Source: CAZHWT01 sp964536215
GTDB lineage: Bacteria > Patescibacteriota > CAZHWT01
DNA: 64,000 bases
Assembly (NCBI GenBank): GCA_964536215.1
Contig: CAZHWT010000001.1
Span: 1-64,000, forward strand
Reading direction: 5' to 3'
Both the position numbers and the translations under genes were made by a program. Below are positions 56,775 to 64,000 of this stretch, one piece after another. The notes below the pieces were generated by a model that ran no database searches, was not told where the DNA came from, and saw nothing but the letters and a program-made list of their open reading frames with translations. Each line of letters starts with the position of its first letter. The first letter of the stretch is position 1.

Positions 56775-58705
56775 CTCGGCCGCCGGTCGATGTAGGTGTG
56801 GGCACTATCGAGCGTTACATTCTGATATTCTGGGAATTGCTCGATCGGTGTATCCTTGGTCAGATAATCCATTAAGTCATGCCATATTGGCGCAGCCACA
56901 TTAATACCGTCGGCTTTAGTATTCATGCTTTTGCCAGAAGTATTGCCGGTCCAAACAGTGGTTAAGTAGCTGGGCGTGTAGCCGATTGTCCACGTGTCTT
57001 TGGGCCCAGAGGAGGTGCCCGTTTTGGCGGCTACCGGGCGATTATTGGGCAGTGTGTAGTCTTGTAGGTATTGGCCGCCATATATACTACGCTTAACTTT
57101 CGGGTCGCCAATTATCGCATTAATACCTGCTACTGCATTGGCGTCCAGAATCTGCTTGGACTCTTGTTCTTTAGTGTTGTCCAGCAAAACTTTGCCATGC
57201 CGGTCCACTACCTTGAGCAACGGCGAGACGACAACATCTTTACCACCGCTAGCCAGCGTTGCAAACGCTTGGGTCATTTGGAGTGGCGTTACTTCAACAG
57301 CGCCCAAAGCTAGGGGTAGCGTGTAGTGGTAATCATCGACAATAGGGAACCCCATGCTGGCAAGGTTCTTGGTTGCGGCCGGAATGCCAACCCCGCGCAA
57401 TACGCGCACAGCGGGAATGTTAAGAGATGATGCGAGAGCTGTTTTAAGCGACACATACCGGCCACTGGCTCTGCCGCCATAATCGGTCGGCCGATACCCG
57501 CCACCAAAATCTTCAACCGCATCTAATACTCTCGTATTGGGTGAATAACCACTGGCTAGAGCAGTGTAGTAAATTAACGGCTTTATGGTGCTCCCTGGTT
57601 GACGGCGTGAATCTAACATATTTACTTGAGAGGTGCCGAAGTCTAGTCCGCCAACATAGGCTAATATTTGACCATTCCGGGGATTGACGGTCAGTAAAGC
57701 AGCATTATCGGCTTGCCATTTAGTTGCGTTTTCTTTAGCATGCTGCTGCATTACATTAATAGCATTGTCCTGCAACGTAGCGTCTAGGCTGGTCAGGACA
57801 TATAGCCCCTCATCGACTACTTCCTGCCCAAACTGCTGTTGTAATAGTTGCCGAATATAGAATGAGAAGAATGGATAGCGTAGTGTAGATTTGCGGGCTA
57901 GAAACGCCACCGTATCATCCTTAGCCTCCTGGTACTGCTCTTCAGTCAAAAAGCCAAAGTTGCGCATGCGCTCTAAGACAAGCTGCTGGCGAGAGGTAAG
58001 CCCAGCCAGATTGTAGTATGGGTCTAGGGTTGATGGGGCATTGATAAGGGCGGCAATATAGGCGCCTTGAGCCGTAGACAACTGCGATACTGGTACGCCA
58101 AAGTAGGTTTGGGCGGCTGTAGCTAAACCAATCAGATCGCCACCAACCGGCACTTCGTTTAGATAACGCTCTAGAATCTGATCTTTGCTATAGCGACGAG
58201 TTAAAACCATTGAGACGACCAATTCGCGAGCTTTGCGCCAAATAGTATCATCCTTGCTTACCACAATTAGCTGAGCTAGCTGCTGAGTGATGGTTGATCC
58301 ACCTTGCGTCAAGGTGTCGCTGCCAACATCAACATGAGCTGCCCTTATAAGACTTTTTATAGAAAACCCAGGGTTGGTATAGAACGACTTGTCTTCGGCC
58401 GCCAAAAAGGCGTTTTTAACCGACTCTGGAACTTGATCAATGGTGGTAACTTCGCGGTGGACTGACCCTATTTCATACAACAAGGTATTATCCCGATCGT
58501 AGATTTTGGTGGTTTGAGTTGGCGTTTCCTCTAGGTTTGGGAGCGGTGCCGAAGCTAAGGTAGCATCTCCAACGGCTTCGACTGCCTTGCCAAGGACAAC
58601 ATAACTAAGCCCCACGCCGAGGCACAACAAGCCAACCAAACAGGCAATAATGATAGGGCGACGAACGTTAGAGGTCATTTCAGATGCAGGAAGGTTTGGC
58701 CACAT
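56771..58705 (-). CDS. second class A penicillin-binding protein
   Basis: 644 residues. One membrane anchor (IIIACLVGLLCLGVGLSYVVL), GT51 (AAEDKSFYTNPGF, GGSTITQQLAQLIV, RRYSKDQILERYLNEVPVG), and a transpeptidase with STIK (RQPGSTIKP), SSLN and KTGTSS. It lacks the C-terminal Ig-like domain of the PBP at 17330. Met1 and Met10 are both possible starts; neither has a Shine-Dalgarno sequence. Confidence 0.95.
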   Translation of the reverse strand: MWPNLPASEMTSNVRRPIIIACLVGLLCLGVGLSYVVLGKAVEAVGDATLASAPLPNLEETPTQTTKIYDRDNTLLYEIGSVHREVTTIDQVPESVKNAFLAAEDKSFYTNPGFSIKSLIRAAHVDVGSDTLTQGGSTITQQLAQLIVVSKDDTIWRKARELVVSMVLTRRYSKDQILERYLNEVPVGGDLIGLATAAQTYFGVPVSQLSTAQGAYIAALINAPSTLDPYYNLAGLTSRQQLVLERMRNFGFLTEEQYQEAKDDTVAFLARKSTLRYPFFSFYIRQLLQQQFGQEVVDEGLYVLTSLDATLQDNAINVMQQHAKENATKWQADNAALLTVNPRNGQILAYVGGLDFGTSQVNMLDSRRQPGSTIKPLIYYTALASGYSPNTRVLDAVEDFGGGYRPTDYGGRASGRYVSLKTALASSLNIPAVRVLRGVGIPAATKNLASMGFPIVDDYHYTLPLALGAVEVTPLQMTQAFATLASGGKDVVVSPLLKVVDRHGKVLLDNTKEQESKQILDANAVAGINAIIGDPKVKRSIYGGQYLQDYTLPNNRPVAAKTGTSSGPKDTWTIGYTPSYLTTVWTGNTSGKSMNTKADGINVAAPIWHDLMDYLTKDTPIEQFPEYQNVTLDSAHTYIDRRPR

Positions 58706-58735
58706 GGCTACAAAATGCCCGCAGTGCTCCTCCGT

Positions 58736-58960
58736 CTAGCTGAATAATGTTGGGAATTTTGAGTAAATAATAAACCCAATAAAAGCGAGGAGAAGCAGGA
58801 AGGAGATAAGGAAGCCAATAGCAAACCCAACCCCCAGAGCAATCCCAAACCAAACCCCGTGAGTTAGCTTGACAGTCAGGTGAGAGCTAGGAAATACTGG
58901 TGCGCCTGGCCGCTCTTCAGCCAACTCTTGCCAGTGATTGGATTTTTTAGATTCGGGCAT
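58736..58960 (-). CDS. small two-helix membrane protein (74 aa)
   Basis: Charged N-terminus (PESKKSNHWQELAEERPG), then VWFGIALGVGFAIGFLISF and LLLLAFIGFIIYSKF. The Gly-rich first helix recalls AtpZ/DUF5665-type proteins, without a firm match. Thirty bases before the PBP gene on the same strand. Confidence 0.6.
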   Translation of the reverse strand: MPESKKSNHWQELAEERPGAPVFPSSHLTVKLTHGVWFGIALGVGFAIGFLISFLLLLAFIGFIIYSKFPTLFS

Positions 58961-59111
58961 GGGACTATTGTAGCGACAAACGGCTAGACTAGCAACAGGG
59001 GGAGGGGGTGAAGGGTGAAGGATAATAATTTAGCACCCTTCTCTTTCACCTTTAACCTTCAACCTGTAACCTTCACCCTTCTCACTGGCGCAATGCTGTA
59101 TACTGCATCAG

Positions 59112-59741
59112 ATGTCCACTCTTACTATGGCTCAACGTCATCTACAAACCGACCCGGTTATGGCCGACTTAATCAATCGGTACCACTTATCGCCGCTCAA
59201 GCAACCGGATGAGGTGGATGTTTTTGCTCATTTAGTTGGGTCAATTATCAGCCAACAACTATCAGTCAAAGTGGCAGATGTGATTGAAGCGCGCGTCTAC
59301 GCGCTATTGCCCCATAAAAAGGTCACTCCTCAAGCTATTTTAGACCTCGATACTGAAGCAGCCCGAGCCTGTGGTATGTCGTATGCCAAAGTCCGCTATG
59401 TTAAATCGGCCGCCGATGCAGCTTTGTCTGGATTAATTGATTTTACTAATTTAAAAAATATTTCTGACCAGGAGGCTATAGCCGAGCTGGTCCAAATTGC
59501 CGGAGTAGGGCAGTGGACCGCCGAAATGCTGCTCATTTTTAGCTTGGGACGTCCAGATGTCTTTTCTATCGGCGACATGGGCTTGCGTAATGCTGTGGCG
59601 GCGTTGTACGGATTAGACAAGAAGGATTTGCCAGCCATAACTAAACTGGCCGAACAATGGTCGCCTTATCGGTCCCTCGCCTGCCGCTACCTTTGGGCCA
59701 GCCTAGAAAATACACCAAAGACTGGACTGGCCGAAGCGTAA
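59112..59741 (+). CDS. DNA-3-methyladenine glycosylase II (AlkA-like)
   Basis: Base-excision repair of alkylated purines. Helix-hairpin-helix LVQIAGVGQWTAEMLLIFSLGRPDVFSIGDMGLRNAV (given here as its core IAGVGQWTAEM) with the catalytic Asp in SIGDMGL. LVGSIISQQLSVKVAD is the typical early segment. 209 residues, no N-terminal AlkA domain. The -10 TATACT (59099-59104) ends seven bases before the ATG: leaderless. Confidence 0.92.
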   Translation: MSTLTMAQRHLQTDPVMADLINRYHLSPLKQPDEVDVFAHLVGSIISQQLSVKVADVIEARVYALLPHKKVTPQAILDLDTEAARACGMSYAKVRYVKSAADAALSGLIDFTNLKNISDQEAIAELVQIAGVGQWTAEMLLIFSLGRPDVFSIGDMGLRNAVAALYGLDKKDLPAITKLAEQWSPYRSLACRYLWASLENTPKTGLAEA

Positions 59742-59870
59742 TCCATGCCTAGAATGAGTAGCATCGTCATGGCTAGCGCATTCTACTCCCGTTCTGAGCC
59801 CTATGCTCACTGGCACAGGGCGATGAATCTTTCAGCATATCAAGCATCCTGACCGTAATCCTCCATTAGC

Positions 59871-59916
59871 TTTACAGAGATATATTACCGTATGTACGTA
59901 CACGTATCAGTACATC
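59871..59916 (-). repeat. TACGTACA palindrome copy 7
   Basis: CTTTACAGAGATATATTAC followed by GTATGTACGTACACGTATCA: tail and palindrome in the orientation of copy 4. The rest of 59742-59953 shows no gene. Confidence 0.7.
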
Positions 59917-59953
59917 CATCCCGACCTTCTCTGAGTTACCATGTTCCGAAAGT

Positions 59954-59982
59954 TTGTCAGAACTGCTGACATTTGCTACAAT
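59954..59982 (+). promoter_or_regulatory. promoter of the orphan gene at 60040
   Basis: TTGTCA (59954-59959), 17 bases, TACAAT (59977-59982). Confidence 0.7.
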
Positions 59983-60039
59983 CCCGAACGAGTAAGCGTT
60001 TAAGGCTTGTGCGTCTGCAATTCATAGAAAGGTCTAAGC

Positions 60040-60591
60040 ATGTGCCAGACAGACCAGCCCTCCAACTCCACTGAGAGAGACGAGGCAACACTTGCTACGT
60101 GGGCATCTTACCGCAGTCAGGTGCAAGTGGTACCTGGGTTAATTTTTGTTGACCCTCTGGGCACCTCTTATCGCGTGGCCCGGATTTTTCAGTTAGCTAC
60201 TTTAACCGATGGCTATGTAGTTAATGCCAGGCTAGAAAAACTGTCCGTCTTAGGCCAAGGGACAAATGCCGCTACATTTATCGAGATACCTAGTCCCGAT
60301 GGGGCAGTGGCAGTTGATACCCTGACTCAATCTCTCTGGTGGGGGGCCGTGAAAGTAAAGCATGCACCAAACCTGCACGGACTGACTTGTCCAAGACCCG
60401 GCGCGCGCTTAATAGAACGAATAGAACTGGCTACGCCGAGATATAGCGTTATACAAACTCAACGCTACGCAGGCGTGGTGGAAGAAGACATTTTTGTGGA
60501 ATTGTCGGATCATGTTAACCGTCAACGCTTTAGCCTGACTCTGCGACAATACCACGCGTTTTTGCAGCAACATAACCTGTACGAACTATAG
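60040..60591 (+). CDS. orphan protein of unknown function (183 aa)
   Basis: AAAGG precedes the ATG. The product looks like a mostly beta protein (VVPGLIFVDPLGTSYRVARI, DGYVVNARLEKLSVLG) with a helical C-terminus (LTLRQYHAFLQQHNLYEL); no signal peptide, membrane helix or known motif. It is monocistronic between a good promoter and a terminator. Confidence 0.68.
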   Translation: MCQTDQPSNSTERDEATLATWASYRSQVQVVPGLIFVDPLGTSYRVARIFQLATLTDGYVVNARLEKLSVLGQGTNAATFIEIPSPDGAVAVDTLTQSLWWGAVKVKHAPNLHGLTCPRPGARLIERIELATPRYSVIQTQRYAGVVEEDIFVELSDHVNRQRFSLTLRQYHAFLQQHNLYEL

Positions 60592-60610
60592 AGCTATCGA
60601 GCTCACTACC

Positions 60611-60640
60611 AGACGCCACAGCACCGTGGCGTCTTTTTTC
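60611..60640 (+). terminator. terminator of the orphan gene
   Basis: AGACGCCAC-AGCACC-GTGGCGTCT followed by TTTTT. Confidence 0.9.
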
Positions 60641-60682
60641 ATTGCGTTTATTCAATCAACGATAAACGATAAATGATACCCC

Positions 60683-61202
60683 TTAGGCTTCGAATTCAAC
60701 CAGGATAGGAAGATGATCAGAGACTTGGGTAGATATAATTTGACTATTGATAATTTTCCAGGTCGCGCTGCGGAGTGGCCATAAACCGATCAGTGTACGA
60801 AGCATGAGTAGTGCCAACGCACAACGGCTGGTCAGCCCCGATATTGAGCTCAACTTGGCTATAGGCGCGCGTTTCGCTAGCAAAATCGCTAGAGCTAGTG
60901 GCCGTTTGCGTTTCGACATGTGATGGCGAGGAGAGAGGGTATCGGCTAATAATGGCATTGCCTTGCTCTCTATCGATGTTGCCCTGCTGATTAATCCATT
61001 GCTGAGCAGCAACATAGTACCCCCGATACGGTTTGCCCAGTTTTTGCATCACACTATCTGCGCTTGTTACATACGGGCGGAAGGACGTGGCGACGACTTC
61101 CTGCAGGCACATGATGTCCGGCCTGATATCAGCAATACATTCAGCAACCTTTTGCGGATCTTCTTTATACCAAATGTTCCATTGCAGTAAGATTATTTTC
61201 AT
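60683..61202 (-). pseudogene. endonuclease/exonuclease/phosphatase (EEP) gene, broken
   Basis: The first frame (61202 to about 60744) reads IILLQWNIWYKEDPQ, DIMCLQEVV (catalytic Glu) and GTTHASYTDRFMATPQRDLENYQ, then stops. The family's GDFN and the R-x-D-Y-I segment, about 80-90 residues, should follow but are missing. The final SDHLPILVEFE motif stands in a different frame and ends at 60683. Internal deletion plus frameshift is the simplest reading. Confidence 0.8.
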
Positions 61203-61285
61203 CTAAAAAGGACGTATCCGTGCTAGCATCGTCTCAAATCTGCCAACTATAAACTACGAACCATAAACCATAAACTCATTCGTAT

Positions 61286-62254
61286 CTACTCTTCATCCTG
61301 AGTAGAGGAGAGGTCTTTGTTGCCGCTATGGAAGGATGAGTGAATGTCTTTGAGGTGTTTATTGGTGACGTGAGTATAGATTTGGGTGGTGGCAATATTG
61401 GAATGGCCGAGCATTTCCTGGACGCTGCGTAGATCGGCGCCGTTAATTAATAAATCTGTAGCAAAGGAGTGGCGCAGTGTGTGCGGCGTAGCTTTGACCG
61501 ATAAGGCTTGTTGCTTAACGTACTTTTCAACCATACGAGCCACCGAGCGGGGAGTGAGACGTAGGTCTTCCCCATCTTGGTCTTCCGGATTATGTTTTTT
61601 GCCGTTGTAGCGGATAAAAAGCGGTTTATGCTTATCTTTTCGTAACTGGAGATATTTGGCCAGCCAATCAATGGCTTCATCTGATAAAAAGACTACTCTA
61701 GCCTTGCGCCCTTTGCCAATTACGCCAAATTCGCGGCGCTCCAGATTAATTTGATCTCGGTTAAGCGAGGTTAGCTCGGCCACCCGTAAGCCGGTCGAAA
61801 ATAACGTTTCTAAGATAGCTCTATCCCTAATTCCCTCGATAGTAGTCGTATCTGGGGCCTCGATAAGCTGTTCTAGCTGCTGCTGATCTAAAAACTTGAC
61901 CGTACGGTCCCCTTGTTTACCCAGCTCCACCTGATCTGGCGCCAGGGTGGTATAGCCTTTTAAGATTAAATATCTCAAAAAAGCTCGCAGTCCGACCATA
62001 AAATAATTCTGATAGGAGCGCTTTAGTTCGTGCTTAGTCACTTCGCTCACCTGTCGGGTTAGGTGGAGGCGATATTTTTTGACCATCTCATAGGTTAAAC
62101 CCTGTGGCTCGACTGGGCCGTAATTCTCAGTTAGCCACTGAGCAAAATGCCGCAAATAAAAGTCATAAATGCGGACGGTGCCTTGCGACAGGTTCTTCTC
62201 TAGCTCGCTGTATTCAATAAAATCGGTTATAAGGTCATTCAATGGCTTGGACAT
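61286..62254 (-). CDS. Xer-type tyrosine recombinase
   Basis: 322 residues. N-terminal SAM-like domain (1-110), then the catalytic set: Arg in STGLRVAELTSL, HTLRHSFAT (HxxR), LGHSNIATTQIYTH with His and the nucleophile Tyr. The length and lack of a companion suggest the chromosome-dimer resolvase (XerC/D-like, single-recombinase type) rather than a phage integrase, but no dif site was identified. A short C-terminal acidic tail is extra. Confidence 0.88.
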   Translation of the reverse strand: MSKPLNDLITDFIEYSELEKNLSQGTVRIYDFYLRHFAQWLTENYGPVEPQGLTYEMVKKYRLHLTRQVSEVTKHELKRSYQNYFMVGLRAFLRYLILKGYTTLAPDQVELGKQGDRTVKFLDQQQLEQLIEAPDTTTIEGIRDRAILETLFSTGLRVAELTSLNRDQINLERREFGVIGKGRKARVVFLSDEAIDWLAKYLQLRKDKHKPLFIRYNGKKHNPEDQDGEDLRLTPRSVARMVEKYVKQQALSVKATPHTLRHSFATDLLINGADLRSVQEMLGHSNIATTQIYTHVTNKHLKDIHSSFHSGNKDLSSTQDEE

Positions 62255-63600
62255 GGTTTAAGGGTACAGGTTGAAGGTTGAAGGTTCAAGTGTTTTGAAT
62301 TGAGCTGCACTCTAACCTTTAATCTTCAACCTACATATACCCAATCCTGGCATATCCTCTTGTCGAAAAAACGTTTTGAAGGGGTAAACTGTCATCTTTT
62401 CCGCGTCCATCGCTTCTAGGGCCCTTGTAGGGCTTCGTATATGTTTTTTGCTTTTGCAGCAATAAATACTTACTTTTTAGTATCTACCCCCTATCTATAG
62501 CGTGGGCGACAGGGGAGTGGTAGGCAGGGAAATTCGACTATATCTGAGTATATTGAGCCATCTAGCATTCATTTAGGCGGGAGAGGCTGTGGGGGAGACA
62601 ATTGGCTGCATTTTTTAAGACATTTTCAACACGATTGTGCGCAAGCATGGCTGAAGGGGAAAATTTTGGCAAATTATTTGAAATATATTTTAATTGTCTA
62701 TCAACGCATGGATGGCAGGAGGGGAGAGGAAAAATAATAATACTAGACGTCTTTAAATGTATCTTTAGAGACGTCTAAGAGGAGTGAAACAGCCGGGGAA
62801 GAGGTGCGAGAGAGGGGCTTAGCTTTGAAGATGTGGTCATATTTTTATTAAATATGGCACTTGTATTGTTTGTTTTACGCTCAAGTTTGCTGAATTTGGC
62901 GAATCTTTCGGCCTGTCTTGGCTGGTTTGACTTAGGCTAACCGATTACCGCTTGTCTTTGAGGTCAGCAACGGAGATATCTGAGTAAATCTGTGCTACGT
63001 ATGCATGAATTAAGGCTTATCCACATAGCTTATTAGCAATCATTGTTAGTTGGTGTTAATTTTGGCATATTTTTCAGCAAATTTTCCCTTTATTTTCCCC
63101 ACAGCTTTGTGATGCTAGTTTGAGCAAGTGAAATTTTTTGAAATTTTGGTGAATTTTTTATGAGACCGGGGAGATGCTCTACTCTGGGGTGAGTGTGGAC
63201 TTATGGTTGGTAGTTAATGGTTTATGGTTCGTAGCTTTTTATGACATGTGTGTAGTTGGAGAAAACTGCATCAGACTAGATCATACCTTATTTTACTATA
63301 GGTCTCTTTATATGCTATAGTTTCCATATCTATGTTTCCATGTATATCCTATAGTTTTTTGTTATCGGTCTTCCCTCTTCCTTGCTAAGTCTCCCTATCT
63401 CACTCCCCTTTCTCTGAGGTCTGACACCAAATTCTTGGGCCAAGGTTTAGGTTAATTGGGCTATTTTGACCCTATTTGTTGTGCGCCTGCGCCCAGCATG
63501 CAGGTAGTGTTTGATTGTTTTTCAATCTGATGCAGCTACTTGAGCTTCTGCATGCATTATACTACTATAGGCTTTTTTCTATGCGCCTCTCGCCTACTCT
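62255..63600. other. 1.3-kb gene-free region with a DnaA box and AT-rich tracts
   Basis: No plausible frame on either strand. Features: a TTGAAGGTT stutter at 62270; a 14-pair hairpin TAGACGTCT..AGACGTCTA (62744-62777); the perfect DnaA box TTATCCACA at about 63019; a TTTTCCCCACAG near match at about 63095. AT-rich tracts run at 62660-62700 and 63125-63160, and CTATAG/CATATATC repeats at 63295-63360. It could be an origin, a structured RNA or an unassigned regulatory locus. Confidence 0.5.
62744..62777. repeat. 14-bp hairpin in the gene-free region
   Basis: TAGACGTCTTTAAA pairs with TTTAGAGACGTCTA (one T-G pair) around TGTATC. Confidence 0.7.
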
Positions 63601-63993
63601 TTAGGTCCAGGCGCTTACAAAGTACAACACGACAATAATGATTCCACTGATAAATAAATACTGCTGTTGCATGGCGCTTGAGAGCTGGCGGGCCTGTTGG
63701 TAATGAATGAGGCCAATGATCATGCTTATGCCTCCAGCTAAGCACAGACTAGTCATAAAACTTACAGGCCAAAATGCTAGGATGGCGGCTAGTTGAGCCG
63801 CTAGCAAGGCAACTAAGAACGACCAACCAATGCTATGGGTACTGCTGCGAGATAGTTTGGCCGCCCATAATAACGGCCAACTTACCATCCAAGAAATACC
63901 CGCCACGGAGATAATCCACTCTCCTATATTCGGCAGCATGGACAACACGAGGTAAATTAAAGCGAATACATATACCATGCCCATTAGGCTCAT
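63601..63993 (-). CDS. multi-pass membrane protein, unknown (130 aa, possibly cut by the window end)
   Basis: Four hydrophobic segments (VYVFALIYLVLSML, ISVAGISWMVSWPLLWA, FLVALLAAQLAAILAFWPV, YLFISGIIIVVLYFVSAW) with short loops. The ATG at 63993 lies seven bases inside the window edge, so an earlier start cannot be excluded. Not recognised. Confidence 0.6.
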   Translation of the reverse strand: MSLMGMVYVFALIYLVLSMLPNIGEWIISVAGISWMVSWPLLWAAKLSRSSTHSIGWSFLVALLAAQLAAILAFWPVSFMTSLCLAGGISMIIGLIHYQQARQLSSAMQQQYLFISGIIIVVLYFVSAWT

Positions 63994-64000
63994 GACGGTT

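Overview
The window looks like a chromosomal segment of a reduced bacterium of the Candidate Phyla Radiation (Patescibacteria). A Saccharibacteria-like origin is my best guess, not a certainty. The reasons are these: almost every gene is translation, cell-wall, DNA-topology or type IV pilus machinery; there are no biosynthetic pathways; several proteins are trimmed (ThrRS without TGS, trigger factor without its PPIase domain, a short delta-prime); and single-gene housekeeping islands are separated by repeat-rich spacers. TGA is a normal stop (for example the pilD/prepilin ATGA overlap, rnc, and the LigD-POL gene), so this is code 11. Three 100-N gaps show that it is a scaffold. Two of them are flanked by an identical 55-bp sequence and are probably not real gaps.

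Layout. 1-2.3 kb: tail of a histidine phosphatase, then an Ile/Val/Leu-rich leader peptide with an attenuator, two aberrant tRNA-like genes and an orphan protein. 2.3-8 kb: tig and clpP (joined through a gap), tRNA-Val plus a truncated copy, glpX, a DUF5665-like protein and a tail-fibre-like SGNH hydrolase. 8.5-17.1 kb: thrS-infC-rpmI-rplT-(small membrane protein)-pheS-pheT-manC; infC must start at AUA. 17.3-21.8 kb: a class A PBP divergent from tyrS. 21.8-23.6 kb: two more leader-peptide attenuators, one aromatic and one Thr/Ile, each ahead of small orphan genes. 23.7-30.4 kb: recG, small orphans, rsmD, rpmF, nusB, acpP-like, rnc, rpsP, khpA. 30.4-44.8 kb: a type IV pilus cluster on the minus strand (pilB, pilT, pilC, pilA, pilD, four minor pilins, a large surface protein, pilM-N-O). 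44.9-52.8 kb: delta-prime, gyrB, gyrA, a C39-like peptidase, a LigD-type primase-polymerase domain. 53.4-62.3 kb: a membrane-anchored Clp ATPase, rnhB, a second class A PBP, alkA, an orphan, a broken EEP nuclease gene and a Xer recombinase. 62.3-63.55 kb carries no gene but has a perfect DnaA box. A membrane protein closes the window.

The most unusual content is the set of three transcription-attenuation modules at 654-836, 21881-22046 and 22956-23134. Each has a consensus-like promoter that fires at or within about one base of the leader-peptide ATG (leaderless mRNA). Each leader peptide is enriched in one amino-acid class (Ile/Val/Leu; Phe/Trp/Tyr; Thr/Ile). The leader's last codons contain a G-rich segment complementary to the 5' arm of the downstream intrinsic terminator. 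The design is that of the ilv, phe/trp and thr attenuators of enterobacteria, but the genes controlled are not biosynthetic. They are tRNA-like genes, a Trp-rich membrane protein, a zinc-ribbon-like peptide and other small orphans.

A second theme is that intergenic repeat DNA has invaded coding sequence. A GCGTCCA-type repeat lies in tig, pheT and the pheS-pheT spacer and is read in different frames. Similar low-complexity repeats sit in pilD and at the rsmD 3' end. Leaderless starts, with a -10 box 6-7 nt before the ATG, recur at eight loci.
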